Made by a program: the position numbers and the translations under genes. A stretch of 64,000 nucleotides of DNA, taken from assembly GCF_019443085.1 (NCBI RefSeq), contig NZ_JAHZIL010000002.1:186001-250000 (forward strand), written 5' to 3'. Position 1 is the stretch's first letter. Every line of letters starts with the position of its first letter. The notes under the pieces were generated by a model, which worked only from the letters and a program-made list of their open reading frames with translations, searched no databases and had not been told where the DNA came from. Origin of the DNA: Marinobacter sp. F4218 (GTDB lineage Bacteria; Pseudomonadota; Gammaproteobacteria; Pseudomonadales; Oleiphilaceae). Positions 8,219 through 19,540 of the stretch are shown here, piece after piece.

Positions 8219-8650
8219 TTAGTTGATTCGTACCGCAAGAACGTCGCATTCAGTGCCGTGCAAAACCCCGTTAGCGGTCGATCCCAGCAGAAGTTGAAAG
8301 CCCTTTCGGCCGTGACTCCCAACAATCACCAGGTCCACCTGTTGTTCCTTCGCGAGTCGGTGAATTTCGGATTCCGGCCGGCCTACGGTGACGATTTGGT
8401 TGCTCTTGGGGATGCCATGTTGGTCGCCAAAGCTTGCGAGCTGCTCGTGCGCCGCTTTATCAAGCTGGTCCTGGAGTTCCGTCAGATCCATAGGGATGTC
8501 GCCGCCGTACGCGTAACCGACCGGCTCCACCACGTGAATAAGCATCAATTCGGCACCATGGGCCTCACATACGGCCTTGGCTTTGTTCAACACCTGTGGA
8601 GCTTCTTCGGTCAGATCAATGGCAACAAGCATTTTCTTGTAGGCGGACAT
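8219..8650 (-). CDS. Universal stress protein (UspA family)
   Basis: The 143-aa single-domain Usp protein begins KKMLVAIDLTEEAPQVLNKA, has VDLVIVGSHGRKG and the glycine-rich nucleotide-binding loop LLLGSTANGVL, and ends with DVLAVRIN. Family members are small cytosolic dimers, many ATP-binding, that support survival under stress or anaerobiosis. AAAAGGAG lies eight bases upstream of the ATG. A probable ANR-dependent promoter is present (8699-8740), in keeping with known ANR control of several usp genes in Pseudomonas. Confidence 0.92.
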   Translation of the reverse strand: MSAYKKMLVAIDLTEEAPQVLNKAKAVCEAHGAELMLIHVVEPVGYAYGGDIPMDLTELQDQLDKAAHEQLASFGDQHGIPKSNQIVTVGRPESEIHRLAKEQQVDLVIVGSHGRKGFQLLLGSTANGVLHGTECDVLAVRIN

Positions 8651-8698
8651 CGCATCACTCCTTTTCGTGCGCGGGCATAAGTTCAGAATAGTACGTCG

Positions 8699-8740
8699 AA
8701 TCTATTCCGAAAAGTGTAGCGGGTAACTGATGCGCATCAA
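8699..8740 (-). promoter_or_regulatory. ANR/FNR-type box and -10 of uspA
   Basis: On the minus strand 8740-8727 reads TTGATGCGCATCAG, nine of ten consensus positions of TTGAT-N4-ATCAA. A -10 TAGATT lies at 8704-8699, giving a start near 8692 and a box centre at about -41.5. The architecture is the same as at 564-605. Confidence 0.7.
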
Positions 8741-8806
8741 TATATGGGGGAGAAAATTGAATTCTGACGGGCAATTACGCCCGCCAGAGGAGCAGAAAGG
8801 CTACGG

Positions 8807-9625
8807 TCAGGCGTTGCTTTGCAGCAATTCAATCGTGGTGGAAAGGCCTTTGAGAATACCCTTGGAGTATCGATCGATTACGAACCCGACGTTCTTCTCG
8901 TTGTAGTTTATGTAGGACCCGCGAATAAACTCCCACTTCGAGGACACGTCATTCATCACGTCCTTTAGTTCCGCCCCTGAATCTCCGCGCATGACGGTCG
9001 CAAGCAGTTGATCAAACTCGCGGGCCTGCTCGTCCAACGGCTTTTCGGTGGCGGAGCCCTGAAAGGTCTGGGATACCGACGAGTTTGTCCGAACCGAATA
9101 TTTCGCCATCATCTGGGCCATCTTGACGGCGGCTGAGCGGGCTGCTTCGATACGTGGACTGGTTTCGGTCTGCCCGCTTTCCTGGGCAACCTGGTAGAGG
9201 TCCGTGGCCATGTTGTTCATGGTCAATGCCTGGTTGGCCATGTCGGAAACGAGTCGGAGGTCCGGGTATCCGGTTTTGCGCACGTCATTGATGTTGCTGC
9301 GCATCAGGCTCTTGAACTTGTCAAATTCCTGGTTCAACCCTTCGATCTGCTCGGCCGACAACACACCGGTGGTACTCTCGATGATCGTGTTCATGGCGTC
9401 GTTGGCAGAATTAATGCCGACAACGATTTCGTTCAACGTCTCGGTGTCTCCGTTTGCGCTGAACCGGTAGTAGGCGTCAAGGGCCATATAATTGTTGACG
9501 CGGAATTCGTGCAAGTCCGAGAGAAATCCGCCGGCAGTTTCCTGGGCGCGGACTCCCAGTGAGGTAATTGCGAGCAGAATCAGGGCGGTTACCAGGGAGC
9601 GAACCCGCAGGCGAGAGTCTTTCAT
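8807..9625 (-). CDS. Periplasmic all-helical protein of unknown function
   Basis: The 272-aa product has a clear signal peptide (basic start, hydrophobic LVTALILLAITSLGV, cleavage near RAQE). The rest is predicted almost wholly helical, rich in Ala, Met, Asn and Gln, with no cysteines. Long amphipathic segments resemble four-helix sensory bundles such as those of chemoreceptors or nitrate sensors, but no transmembrane output domain is attached. I do not recognise the family. The gene stands alone between uspA and fadBA. Confidence 0.75.
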   Translation of the reverse strand: MKDSRLRVRSLVTALILLAITSLGVRAQETAGGFLSDLHEFRVNNYMALDAYYRFSANGDTETLNEIVVGINSANDAMNTIIESTTGVLSAEQIEGLNQEFDKFKSLMRSNINDVRKTGYPDLRLVSDMANQALTMNNMATDLYQVAQESGQTETSPRIEAARSAAVKMAQMMAKYSVRTNSSVSQTFQGSATEKPLDEQAREFDQLLATVMRGDSGAELKDVMNDVSSKWEFIRGSYINYNEKNVGFVIDRYSKGILKGLSTTIELLQSNA

Positions 9626-10064
9626 CGGATGAGTCTCCGTAATGCTGTTTTATTATTGTGGACCAAAGTCGTAGATCGAAGTTAAAGTAAGTTTGCTGGC
9701 CAATCAAGCGGTTTTGGCCGCCTTGCGGGCGACGACTGTAAACAAGTATGAAATTTCATAGATAGGGTTCCTGAATCCTCTTGGCCGTGTTTCCTACACG
9801 CGTAAACTAACAGAAAAGTGTAAGCGTGTACCCGGGTCTGCCCGTGTCGCAGAGACTTTTCTGCCTCTCCAACAAGAAACAAATTGACAAACGTCCGTTT
9901 TTTTTTCATCGTGTGCCCTCACGATTCAAACGACTGTATGAATTTTGGATCGAATGATCGGGCAGTGACCGAAATCTCGCTGCACAAACAGCCATTACGA
10001 TCGCCGGGTTGAGGGACGGTCGGGTGGCTGGAAGCAGTTCCAAACACAGACTGGAGATCAGTTG
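9626..10064. other. Long intergenic region upstream of fadBA
   Basis: No convincing gene was found here. It contains an inverted repeat TACACGC (9795-9801) / GCGTGTA (9824-9830), a TTGACA at 9884-9889 that overlaps a PsrA-like operator, and the ribosome site GGAG before fadB. The short minus-strand frame at 9682-9909 has no support. Confidence 0.6.
9888..9901 (+). promoter_or_regulatory. PsrA-like operator upstream of fadBA
   Basis: CAAAC-GTCC-GTTTT matches the published Pseudomonas PsrA consensus (G/C)AAAC-N2-4-GTTT(G/C) except for its last base. It overlaps a TTGACA hexamer at 9884-9889, as expected for a repressor of fadBA that is relieved by long-chain fatty acids. No good -10 is seen at the right spacing. 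The motif is read directly; the function is inferred. Confidence 0.5.
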
Positions 10065-12212
10065 ATGATTTACGAAGGTAAAGCCATCACGGTTAAAGAG
10101 ATCGAAGGCGGGATCGCTCAGTTGAACTTTGACTTGCAGGGCGAGTCAGTAAACAAGTTCAACCGTCTCACTATCGAAGAGCTGGGTGCCGCTACTGACG
10201 CAATCAAAGCGCAGAAGAACCTCAAGGGACTGGTAATCACCAGCTCTAAGGACAGCTTTATTGTTGGCGCCGACATTACCGAATTCACCGAGCTGTTTGC
10301 CGGCTCGGAAGAGGATCTGGTAGCCAACAACCTGAAGGCCAACGAAGTTTTCAATCAGGTCGAAGACCTTCCGTTCCCGACCGTGACGGCCATTAACGGC
10401 ATGGCACTGGGCGGCGGTTTTGAAATGTGCCTGGCCACCGATTACCGCGTCATGGACAAGAAGGCGAAAGTTGGACTGCCGGAAGTCAAGCTGGGCATTT
10501 TCCCTGGCTTTGGTGGTACCGTCCGTCTGTCCCGTCTGGTTGGCGTTGATAATGCGGTTGAATGGATCAGCGGTGGCACCGAAAACCGCGCTGACGCGGC
10601 CCTCAAAGTTGGCGCAGTTGACGCGGTTGTTGAATCCGACAAGCTGGTCGACGCTGCCGTTGCGATCATTAATCAGTGCAACGAAGGCAAGCTCGACAAC
10701 CAGGCCCGTCGGGACGAAAAGAAAGGCAAGATCAAGCTGAACGCTATGGAAAGTATGATGGCGTTCGAGATCTCCAAGGCGTTTGTCGCTGGCAAGGCCG
10801 GTAAGAACTACCCGGCTCCGGTTGAGGCCATCAAGGTCATGCAGAAGCATGCGGGCCTGACTCGCGACAAGGCCATCGAGGTCGAAGCCAAAGGCTTTGC
10901 CAAGATGGCCAAGACCAACGTGGCTGCATGCCTGGTTGGCCTGTTCCTGAATGATCAGGAACTCAAGAAGAAAGCCAAGGCGTGGGAAAAAGAAGCCAAT
11001 GATGTCAACCTGGCGGCAGTACTGGGTGCAGGCATCATGGGCGGCGGCGTCGCTTTCCAGTCGGCGCTCAAGGGCACCCCGATCATCATGAAGGACATCA
11101 ACCAGGACGGCATCAAGCTTGGCCTGGAAGAGGCCAAGAAGCTTCTCGCCAAGCGAGTATCCAAGGGTAAGATGGATGCCAGCAAGATGGCGGACGTGCT
11201 GAACAGCATCACGCCAACTCTGAACTATGGCGACTTCAAGAACGTTGACCTGGTGGTTGAGGCCGTTGTCGAGAACCCGAAGGTAAAGGATGCGGTTCTG
11301 CGCGAGACCGAAGATGCGGTTCGCGAGGACGCGATCCTGACCTCCAACACCTCCACCATTTCCATCGACCTGCTGGCCAAGAACCTGAAGCGTCCGGAAA
11401 ACTTCTGTGGCATGCACTTCTTCAACCCGGTGCATATGATGCCGCTGGTTGAGGTTATTCGCGGCAAGAAGACCAGTGATCGTGCCATTGCGACCACCGT
11501 CGCCTATGCCAAGGCCATGGGCAAGACTCCGATCGTCGTCAACGACTGCCCGGGCTTCCTGGTAAACCGTGTACTGTTCCCGTACTTCGGTGGTTTTGCC
11601 GGCCTGGTTCGTGACGGTGCCGACTTCCAGAAAGTCGACAGGGTTATGGAAAAGTTTGGCTGGCCGATGGGGCCGGCATACCTGCTGGACGTGGTCGGCA
11701 TGGACACTGCCAAGCATGCTAACGAAGTAATGGCTGAAGGCTTCCCGGATCGCATGAAGGACGAGAACAAGTCCGCAATTGATGTGATGTACGAGAACGA
11801 GCGTTATGGCCAGAAGAACGACAAGGGTTTCTACAAGTACGAAACCGACAAGAAAGGCAAGCCCAAGAAGGTTGTAGACGAAGAAACCTACAAGCTGATT
11901 GAGCCTGTGGTTCAGGGTCAGAAGGACTTTGATGAGGAAGACATCATTGCCCGGATGATGATTCCGCTGTGCCTGGAAACCGTGCGCTGCCTGGAAGACG
12001 GCATCGTTGAGGATCCGGCGGACGCGGATATGGGCCTGATCTTCGGTATCGGCTTCCCGCCGTTCCGTGGTGGTGCCCTGCGCTATATCGACGACATGGG
12101 TGTAGACAAGTTCGTCGAGCTGGCAGACAAGTATGCAGACCTCGGTCCTCTGTACCACCCGACCGAAAAGCTGCGTGAAATGGCCAAGACTGGCAAAAAG
12201 TTCTTTGGCTAA
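10065..12212 (+). CDS. fadB: Fatty-acid oxidation complex alpha subunit FadB
   Basis: This 715-aa multifunctional enzyme carries an enoyl-CoA hydratase/isomerase domain at its N-terminus, with catalytic Glu120 in GGGFEM and Glu140 in LPEVKLG. It is followed by a 3-hydroxyacyl-CoA dehydrogenase with NAD-binding [13 protein letters not shown] and catalytic His451 in GMHFFNPVH. It forms the alpha2-beta2 complex with FadA that runs aerobic beta-oxidation. I start at ATG 10065 (GGAG eight bases upstream), not the preceding in-frame TTG. Its length matches the family. fadA follows after 33 bases. Confidence 0.96.
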   Translation: MIYEGKAITVKEIEGGIAQLNFDLQGESVNKFNRLTIEELGAATDAIKAQKNLKGLVITSSKDSFIVGADITEFTELFAGSEEDLVANNLKANEVFNQVEDLPFPTVTAINGMALGGGFEMCLATDYRVMDKKAKVGLPEVKLGIFPGFGGTVRLSRLVGVDNAVEWISGGTENRADAALKVGAVDAVVESDKLVDAAVAIINQCNEGKLDNQARRDEKKGKIKLNAMESMMAFEISKAFVAGKAGKNYPAPVEAIKVMQKHAGLTRDKAIEVEAKGFAKMAKTNVAACLVGLFLNDQELKKKAKAWEKEANDVNLAAVLGAGIMGGGVAFQSALKGTPIIMKDINQDGIKLGLEEAKKLLAKRVSKGKMDASKMADVLNSITPTLNYGDFKNVDLVVEAVVENPKVKDAVLRETEDAVREDAILTSNTSTISIDLLAKNLKRPENFCGMHFFNPVHMMPLVEVIRGKKTSDRAIATTVAYAKAMGKTPIVVNDCPGFLVNRVLFPYFGGFAGLVRDGADFQKVDRVMEKFGWPMGPAYLLDVVGMDTAKHANEVMAEGFPDRMKDENKSAIDVMYENERYGQKNDKGFYKYETDKKGKPKKVVDEETYKLIEPVVQGQKDFDEEDIIARMMIPLCLETVRCLEDGIVEDPADADMGLIFGIGFPPFRGGALRYIDDMGVDKFVELADKYADLGPLYHPTEKLREMAKTGKKFFG

Positions 12213-12218
12213 CCCTGA

Positions 12219-13421
<1,203 letters not shown>

Positions 13422-13451
13422 TTCTCTGAGGAGGATTGGTAACGCACTCGC

Positions 13452-13482
13452 AGAAGGCCCGGCAGCACGCCGGGCCTTTCTG
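13452..13482 (+). terminator. Terminator of fadBA
   Basis: The inverted repeat AGGCCCGGC (13455-13463) / GCCGGGCCT (13469-13477) has a five-base loop and a short T-rich tail. Confidence 0.85.
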
Positions 13483-13559
13483 TTTCCGGTGGGCTTACGG
13501 CAGTTCCGGTTTTATAAAAAAGCAGGGCAGAAACCAAAGAATGGGTTGTCTTGCTATTC

Positions 13560-13588
13560 TTGACCCTGTAAAACAGTGAGCCTATACA
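13560..13588 (+). promoter_or_regulatory. Promoter of topA
   Basis: TTGACC (13560-13565) is followed after 17 bases by TATACA (13583-13588), about 100 bases before the topA start. This gives a leader of roughly 95 nt. Confidence 0.7.
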
Positions 13589-13690
13589 AAATGGCGGCAT
13601 GTGTTTGTTTTCTAGCCGACTGATTTTACAGCGAGTTTACGGTTTGCTGATTTATTGACCGATTTATCGCCAAGGATACAGATCTCCGAT

Positions 13691-16327
13691 ATGGGTAAAA
13701 GTCTCGTAATTGTCGAGTCACCAGCGAAAGCGAAGACCATCAACAAATACCTGGGCTCCGATTTCATCGTAAAGTCCAGTGTAGGGCACATCCGTGATCT
13801 TCCAGTCAGTGGCAGCGGGTCCCAGTCCGATCCCAAAGAACGTGCCAGACAGGCGGCACTCACCCGCAAGATGAATCCGGAAGAAAAAGCCGCCCATAAA
13901 AAACGCAAGGCCAGAGAGCAACTGGTGGCGCGAATGGGGGTCGATCCCGACAAGAACTGGGACGCCCGATACGAGATACTCCCCGGTAAGGAAAAGGTCG
14001 TCAGCGAACTCAAGCGCTTGGCGAAATCCGCCGATCACATCTATCTCGCGACGGATTTGGACCGCGAAGGGGAGGCGATTGCCTGGCACCTCCAGCAAAC
14101 GATTGGAGGCGAACCGGAGAAGTACCGTCGGGTGGTCTTCAACGAGATTACCAAGCGCGCCATCCAGGAAGCGTTCAATGATCCGGGCTCGCTGGATAAC
14201 AATCGGGTGAATGCTCAGCAGGCGCGTCGATTCCTTGATCGCGTTGTCGGCTATATGGTCTCGCCGTTGCTCTGGGCCAAAATTGCCCGAGGCCTGTCGG
14301 CCGGCCGGGTTCAGTCAGTCGCAGTGCGTCTGATCGTTGAGCGGGAACGCGAGATCCGGAAGTTTGTACCGGAAGAATTCTGGCAGCTGCACGCGAGCCT
14401 CGCATCAAAGCAGGCTGAGCAGCCGGTACGGTTCGAAGTTACCCGGCATGCCGACAAACCCTATCGGCCGGTTAACGAAAAGCAGAGCAACGAACACGTT
14501 GAGCGCCTCAAAGGTGGCACCTTCAAGGTTGCCAAGCGCGAGGACAAGCCGACCAAATCAAGGCCTTCCGCACCCTTTATTACCTCTACGCTCCAGCAGG
14601 CAGCGAGCAACCGTATGGGGTTCAGCGTCAAAAAGACCATGATGCTAGCGCAGCGCCTGTACGAAGCCGGTTTCATTACCTACATGCGTACGGATTCCAC
14701 GAATCTGAGCCAGGACGCCGTTGCCGGTTGCCGGGATTACATCAAAAAGCAGTTCGGGGAGCGTTATCTGCCCGAGAACCCGCGGGTGTATGGCAGCAAG
14801 GAGGGCGCTCAGGAGGCCCACGAGGCCATCCGCCCGACAGAAGTCAGTCGCCGCCCCTCTGACATTGGCGGGCTTGAGAAAGACGCTGAGAAGCTCTATG
14901 ACCTGATATGGCGGCAGTTCATTGCCTGCCAGATGTCCGATGCAGAGTTCCTGAGCACCTCGATTGTGGTGGCCAATGGCGATTACGAGCTGCGCACGCG
15001 TGGCCGGATCATCAAGTTCGATGGTTTCCTGAAGGCAGCCCCGCAGGCGGCCAAGAAAGACGAAGACGTGGCTTTGCCCGACATTCAGGTCGACGAAGTG
15101 CTGGAGATGAAGCAGCTGGATCCCAGTCAGCATTTCACCAAGCCGGCACCGCGCTACACTGAGGCAAGCTTGGTCAAGGAGCTTGAAAAACAGGGTATTG
15201 GCCGGCCGTCGACCTATGCGTCGATCATTTCCACCATTCAGGACCGTGGCTATGTGAGGCTCCAGAACCGACGTTTCTACGCCGAGAAAATGGGTGAGAT
15301 CGTCACGGAGCGCTTGTCCGAGTCGTTTCCGAATCTTATGGATTTTGATTTCACGGCCAGAATGGAAGATGAACTGGACGAAATTGCCGAGGGCGATGTT
15401 GAGTGGAAAAAAGTCCTCAATGATTTCTACGGTCGATTCCGCCAGCAGCTCGAAACAGCCGAAGGTTCCGAGGGCGATGGCATGCGTGCCAATACGCCAA
15501 CGGAAACGGACATTCCGTGCCCAAGCTGCGGTCGAAACATGCAGATTCGGGTGGCCAGTACCGGCGTTTTCCTGGGGTGCTCGGGGTATTCGTTGCCGCC
15601 GAAGGAGCGATGCAAGACTACAATCAATCTGGTCTCGGGAGATGAAGTCGTCAGTGCTGACGACGACGTCGAAGGCGAGGGCGAAACCCGGCTGTTGCGG
15701 AAGAAGCGTCGTTGCCCCAAGTGTGGGACGGCAATGGACAGCTATCTGATTGATGAGAAGCGGAAACTGCATGTCTGCGGTAATAATCCGGACTGTTCGG
15801 GCTACGAAGTGGAGCAGGGCACGTTCCGTATCAAGGGCTATGATGGTCCCACGCTTGAGTGTGATAAGTGCGGTTCCGAGATGCAGCTCAAAACCGGGCG
15901 TTTCGGCAAGTATTTCGGATGCATCAACACTGAGTGCAAGAATACCCGCAAGTTGCTCAAGAATGGCGAGCCGGCACCGCCCAAAATGGATCCGGTCCCG
16001 ATGCCTGAGTTGCAGTGCCAGAAAGTCGACGACACGTACGTGTTGCGTGATGGGGCGTCCGGTCTGTTCCTGGCGGCCAGCAAATTCCCGAAGAACCGGG
16101 AGACTCGCCCGCCGCTGGTAAAAGAGATAAAGCCGCACCGGAAGGAAATCGATCCGAAATATGATTTTCTTATGGATGCGCCGGAGGCGGATCCGGAGGG
16201 CAATCCGACGGTTATTCGCTACAGCCGCAAAACCAAAGAGCAGTACGTCATGTCGGAAAAGGATGGCAAGGCGACAGGGTGGTCGGCATGGTACGTTAAC
16301 GGCAAGTGGCAGCCCAAAGAGAAATAG
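13691..16327 (+). CDS. topA: DNA topoisomerase I
   Basis: This 878-aa type IA topoisomerase relaxes negative supercoils. It begins with a Toprim domain ([15 protein letters not shown]; acidic [13 protein letters not shown]) and has the catalytic Tyr331 in [11 protein letters not shown]. The C-terminus carries three zinc-finger-type repeats of the topoisomerase I family: CPSCG, CPKCG and CDKCG, each followed by a distal Cys pair. I prefer ATG 13691 because [11 protein letters not shown] is the conserved start; the frame is open 12 codons further upstream. Length agrees with Pseudomonas TopA. Confidence 0.96.
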   Translation: MGKSLVIVESPAKAKTINKYLGSDFIVKSSVGHIRDLPVSGSGSQSDPKERARQAALTRKMNPEEKAAHKKRKAREQLVARMGVDPDKNWDARYEILPGKEKVVSELKRLAKSADHIYLATDLDREGEAIAWHLQQTIGGEPEKYRRVVFNEITKRAIQEAFNDPGSLDNNRVNAQQARRFLDRVVGYMVSPLLWAKIARGLSAGRVQSVAVRLIVEREREIRKFVPEEFWQLHASLASKQAEQPVRFEVTRHADKPYRPVNEKQSNEHVERLKGGTFKVAKREDKPTKSRPSAPFITSTLQQAASNRMGFSVKKTMMLAQRLYEAGFITYMRTDSTNLSQDAVAGCRDYIKKQFGERYLPENPRVYGSKEGAQEAHEAIRPTEVSRRPSDIGGLEKDAEKLYDLIWRQFIACQMSDAEFLSTSIVVANGDYELRTRGRIIKFDGFLKAAPQAAKKDEDVALPDIQVDEVLEMKQLDPSQHFTKPAPRYTEASLVKELEKQGIGRPSTYASIISTIQDRGYVRLQNRRFYAEKMGEIVTERLSESFPNLMDFDFTARMEDELDEIAEGDVEWKKVLNDFYGRFRQQLETAEGSEGDGMRANTPTETDIPCPSCGRNMQIRVASTGVFLGCSGYSLPPKERCKTTINLVSGDEVVSADDDVEGEGETRLLRKKRRCPKCGTAMDSYLIDEKRKLHVCGNNPDCSGYEVEQGTFRIKGYDGPTLECDKCGSEMQLKTGRFGKYFGCINTECKNTRKLLKNGEPAPPKMDPVPMPELQCQKVDDTYVLRDGASGLFLAASKFPKNRETRPPLVKEIKPHRKEIDPKYDFLMDAPEADPEGNPTVIRYSRKTKEQYVMSEKDGKATGWSAWYVNGKWQPKEK

Positions 16328-16342
16328 GGTGCAATTGTCGGG

Positions 16343-16368
16343 AAAAGGGGGCATTTGCCCCCTTTTTT
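16343..16368. terminator. Bidirectional terminator between topA and the convergent dehydrogenase
   Basis: The inverted repeat AAAGGGGGCA / TGCCCCCTTT has T-runs on both strands and sits between two convergent stop codons (16327 and 16376). Confidence 0.92.
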
Positions 16369-16375
16369 GTCGATA

Positions 16376-17251
16376 TTAGCGGAATTTTCGCAGTCTTTGA
16401 ATCAGCGACGACGTGTCCCAGCGGCGTCCGCCCATTTCCTGAACATCGCCGTAAAACTGGTCAACAAGGGCTGTGACGGGCAATGAGGCGTTGACCTTTC
16501 GGGCTTCTTCCAGGCAGATGCCGAGATCCTTGCGCATCCAGTCGACCGCAAAGCCATGATTAAACTCTCCGTCGATCATCGTGCCTGAGCGGTTTTCCAT
16601 CTGCCAGGATTGTGCCGCTCCTTTTGAAATTACATCCACCACTTTGCGGACATCCAGCTTTGCCTGCTCGGCAAAATGCAGCGCTTCTGAGAGGCCCTGA
16701 ACCAGCCCGGCAATAGCAATCTGATTGACCATCTTGGTTTTCTGGCCGCTGCCAGCAGGGCCCAGCAGATTGATGGCACGGGCGTAATGATCCATCAGCG
16801 GCAGGGCCTTTTCGAAATCGGTCTCGGTGCCACCGCACATTACCGTCAGCTTGCCGTTCTCCGCACCCTGTTGGCCGCCGGATACCGGGGCATCAATGAA
16901 CCCTTGCTTCCTGTGTCCGGCAGCCTCCGCCAGTCGTTCCGCAATGCCGGCCGATGCAGTGGTGTGATCAACCAGGATGGCACCCTGCGGCGCGTTGGCA
17001 ATGATGCCCCCATCCCCTTCAAAGACCTCAATCAGATCCTTGTCAGCGCCCACGCAGGTCATGACAAAATCTGCGTCTTCCACTGCTTCGGCAATTGTCT
17101 TGTAGGCTGTACCGGGGTATTCCTGTGCCCATTGCTCGGCCTTGGCATGTGTCCGGTTCCAGACTTTGACAGTGATGCCGGCTCTGGCGAGGTGCCCGGC
17201 CATCGGGTAACCCATTACCCCAAGGCCAATAAAAGTTGCAGTGGTTGTCAT
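16376..17251 (-). CDS. Beta-hydroxyacid dehydrogenase (3-hydroxyisobutyrate dehydrogenase family)
   Basis: The 291-aa NAD(P)-dependent enzyme begins with the dinucleotide-binding motif GLGVMGYPMAGHLARAG, has the substrate loop DAPVSGGQQGAENG, and contains the catalytic-lysine region GQKTKMVNQ. These define the 3-hydroxyisobutyrate, tartronate-semialdehyde and glyoxylate/succinic-semialdehyde reductase family. Exact substrate cannot be assigned. It stands alone between topA and gltA and is read towards topA. Confidence 0.9.
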   Translation of the reverse strand: MTTTATFIGLGVMGYPMAGHLARAGITVKVWNRTHAKAEQWAQEYPGTAYKTIAEAVEDADFVMTCVGADKDLIEVFEGDGGIIANAPQGAILVDHTTASAGIAERLAEAAGHRKQGFIDAPVSGGQQGAENGKLTVMCGGTETDFEKALPLMDHYARAINLLGPAGSGQKTKMVNQIAIAGLVQGLSEALHFAEQAKLDVRKVVDVISKGAAQSWQMENRSGTMIDGEFNHGFAVDWMRKDLGICLEEARKVNASLPVTALVDQFYGDVQEMGGRRWDTSSLIQRLRKFR

Positions 17252-17347
17252 AGTGGACTCCTGAAGTCGTGATTCGGTTATTGTGATTCGAAGTTATCAC
17301 AGCCGCGCTGTCTGCTCGGGTAGAACTTTAGTGTAGGGGGTACCACG

Positions 17348-17378
17348 AAAAAAGGCCGCTGAATTCAGCGGCCTTTTT
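17348..17378 (-). terminator. Terminator of gltA
   Basis: The perfect inverted repeat AAAGGCCGCTGAA / TTCAGCGGCCTTT at 17351-17376 is followed on the minus strand by a run of T, 32 bases after the gltA stop. Confidence 0.92.
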
Positions 17379-17407
17379 GAGATTGCTCTGTCGATCGTGC
17401 ACCGGGC

Positions 17408-18682
17408 TTACTTCTTCGGGTAGTCCCGTGCGTCGGAGCCGGTGTAAAGCTGGCGCGGACGGCCAATGCGGTAATTGCCGCTAACCATCTCGTTCCAGTG
17501 GGAGAACCAGCCGATGGTGCGAGACAGGGCGAAGATTACGGTGAACATGGAGGTCGGGATTCCAATGGCTTTAAGAATCAGGCCGGAATAGAAGTCCACG
17601 TTCGGGTACAGTTTGCGCTGCACGAAGTACTCGTCTTCGAGGGCAATCTTCTCAAGACGCTGGGCGATCCTCAGAAGCGGATCGTTTTCCAGGCCTAGCT
17701 CGGTCAGAACCTCGTGAGCCGTCTCGGCCATCACCTTGGCGCGCGGGTCGAAGTTCTTGTAAACCCTGTGGCCGAAGCCCATCAGGCGGAACGGATCGTC
17801 CTTGTCCTTGGCCTTGGCAATGAACTTTTCAATGTTGGATTCGTCTCCAATCTCCGCGAGCATATCCAGAACCGCTTCGTTTGCACCGCCGTGTGCCGGG
17901 CCCCAGAGTGCGGCAATGCCGGATGCAATGCATGCGTACGGATTGGCGCCGGTAGAGCCGGCCAGGCGAACTGTGGACGTCGATGCGTTCTGCTCGTGGT
18001 CAGCGTGAAGGATGAAAATCTTGTCCATGGCCTTGGCCAGGATCGGGTTTGGCTTGTATTCCTCGCAGGGCACGCCAAACATCATCTGAAGGAAGTTTTC
18101 AGAGTACGACAGATCATTCCGTGGATACATAAACGGCTGGCCAATGCTGTACTTGTAGCACCAGGCTGCGATCGTCGGCATCTTGGCAATCAGGCGATGT
18201 GCAGTAATGTCCCTTTGATGCTCGCTGGTGACGTCCATCTGATCGTGGTAGAAGGCGGACAGGGCACCGACCACGCCGCACATTATGGCCATGGGGTGTG
18301 CGTCACGACGGAAACCTTGAAAGAAGTTCCGCATCTGGTCGTGCAGCATCGTGTGGTTCTTGATGGTGTCGTGGAACTGCTTGTTTTCTTCGGGAGTCGG
18401 CAGCTCGCCTTTCAGCAGCAGGTAACAGACTTCAAGGTAGTCGGAGTGCTCGGCAAGCTGTTCAATCGGGTAGCCGCGGTGCAGGAGAACGCCGTTTGCA
18501 CCATCAATGTAGGTAATGGCCGATTCGCAGGCTGCTGTGGATACGAACCCTGGGTCGTACGTAAAAACGCCTTCCTGGACCAGGCCTCGTACGTCGATAA
18601 CGTCAGGGCCGACGGTGCCGGAATATACAGGTAACTCAATGGACTTATCACCCACCGAGAGCGTGGCTTTCCTGTCGGTCAT
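17408..18682 (-). CDS. gltA: Citrate synthase GltA
   Basis: This 424-aa citrate synthase condenses acetyl-CoA and oxaloacetate at the entry of the TCA cycle. It has the N-terminal extension typical of the hexameric NADH-regulated Gram-negative type, [14 protein letters not shown], the His-containing [10 protein letters not shown] and the [15 protein letters not shown] active-site block, and ends in RPRQLYTG near the C-terminus. AGGAG lies eight bases before the ATG. It is divergent from the sdh operon. Confidence 0.96.
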   Translation of the reverse strand: MTDRKATLSVGDKSIELPVYSGTVGPDVIDVRGLVQEGVFTYDPGFVSTAACESAITYIDGANGVLLHRGYPIEQLAEHSDYLEVCYLLLKGELPTPEENKQFHDTIKNHTMLHDQMRNFFQGFRRDAHPMAIMCGVVGALSAFYHDQMDVTSEHQRDITAHRLIAKMPTIAAWCYKYSIGQPFMYPRNDLSYSENFLQMMFGVPCEEYKPNPILAKAMDKIFILHADHEQNASTSTVRLAGSTGANPYACIASGIAALWGPAHGGANEAVLDMLAEIGDESNIEKFIAKAKDKDDPFRLMGFGHRVYKNFDPRAKVMAETAHEVLTELGLENDPLLRIAQRLEKIALEDEYFVQRKLYPNVDFYSGLILKAIGIPTSMFTVIFALSRTIGWFSHWNEMVSGNYRIGRPRQLYTGSDARDYPKK

Positions 18683-18768
18683 GGTGCTCTCCTATATGTC
18701 AGCTTGTCAGCTTTATCTGCATTTATAGATGCGCTAGAAGGCGCGTATTATCGCAAAACTGGCGGCAA

Positions 18769-18796
18769 AATATAGGGCGTTGGCTTTTTTTGTCAA
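18769..18796 (-). promoter_or_regulatory. Promoter of gltA
   Basis: On the minus strand TTGACA (18796-18791) is followed after 16 bases by TATATT (18774-18769), about 80 bases upstream of the gltA start. Confidence 0.7.
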
Positions 18797-18946
18797 TGGA
18801 AGAGTCCGGAAAACCCAGTTTTTGAGGGTCTCTGTAAATCAGTGATATCCCGAATAACCGTGAAGACAGGCCGGAATAGCTGTTGTCAATAGTCCTTATA
18901 GATGTCCCAAGCCCCTGAATTCCGTGGGTCGAGCCACGTTGCGCGT

Positions 18947-18975
18947 TTGTAATTGCCGGGGGTACTCCTTATAAT
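18947..18975 (+). promoter_or_regulatory. Promoter of the sdh operon
   Basis: TTGTAA (18947-18952), a 17-base spacer and a perfect TATAAT (18970-18975) lie about 180 bases upstream of sdhC, giving a long leader that includes the inverted repeat at 19078-19091. Confidence 0.65.
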
Positions 18976-19159
18976 CCGTAGCCCGGAATCGGGGATATAC
19001 CTTTCTCCTGTGCCACCTGTGTGCAGGGTTTCGAGCGTATAGTCCTTCCTCCTGAGCCAATCGTGTGCCGGTCTCGTATCAGCACGCTGATCCTTACATA
19101 CCAACTATCCGCAGCCGGTGTTCCGGTATCGCGGAATCAAGAGAGAGTGTGAGAGCGCT

Positions 19160-19540
19160 GTGAATAGCAAACGACCAGTAAATCTCGATCTCGGCAAGTT
19201 TCATTTTCCGCTGCCAGCCATCACGTCCATTCTGCATCGCATCAGTGGCATCATCATTTTTGTTGGTGTTGCGTTCATGCTTTACGGACTTCAGCTTTCC
19301 CTGTCCGGGGAAGCGGGCTTCAGCCGTGTGAATGAACTGCTGGACAGCTTTTTTGCCAAGCTGATTATCTGGGGCATCTTGTCTGCTCTGTTGTACCACC
19401 TGGTTGCAGGTATCAAGCACCTGCTCATGGATATGGGCATTGGTGAAGAGCTGGAAAGCGGCCGCCTCGCCGCAAAGATCACGATTGTGGTTTCCGTCAT
19501 TCTCATCGTTCTGGCAGGAGTCTGGGTATGGGCAGCGTAA
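19160..19540 (+). CDS. sdhC: Succinate dehydrogenase cytochrome b556 subunit SdhC
   Basis: The 126-aa membrane protein has three transmembrane helices and the SdhC signature: RPVNLDLGKFHFPLPAI with the Ser/His quinone and heme region LHRISGI, then YHLVAGIKHLLMDMG with the heme-ligand histidine. Together with SdhD it anchors the enzyme and reduces ubiquinone. I use the GTG at 19160, which gives the family-typical NSKRPVNL start; the upstream extension is unconserved. It overlaps sdhD by 13 bases. Confidence 0.92.
   Translation: MNSKRPVNLDLGKFHFPLPAITSILHRISGIIIFVGVAFMLYGLQLSLSGEAGFSRVNELLDSFFAKLIIWGILSALLYHLVAGIKHLLMDMGIGEELESGRLAAKITIVVSVILIVLAGVWVWAA

Larger units (their letters stand above)
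18683..19159. other. Divergent gltA-sdhC intergenic region
   Basis: This stretch of about 480 bases holds the two promoters listed separately and a perfect inverted repeat ATCAGC-AC-GCTGAT at 19078-19091. It also has three loosely similar TAGTCCTT/ACTCCTT segments near 18889, 18964 and 19040. I see no gene in it; the minus-strand frame at 18886-19104 has no support. Confidence 0.6.

Noticed and set aside
9682..9909. 75-codon minus-strand frame upstream of fadB
   Set aside because: No ribosome site, no recognisable domain, and it covers the PsrA-like operator region.
14645..16354. 569-codon minus-strand frame
   Set aside because: Antisense to topA, with no domain and no ribosome site.
18886..19104. 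72-codon minus-strand frame between gltA and sdhC
   Set aside because: It overlaps the sdh promoter and has no features of a protein.
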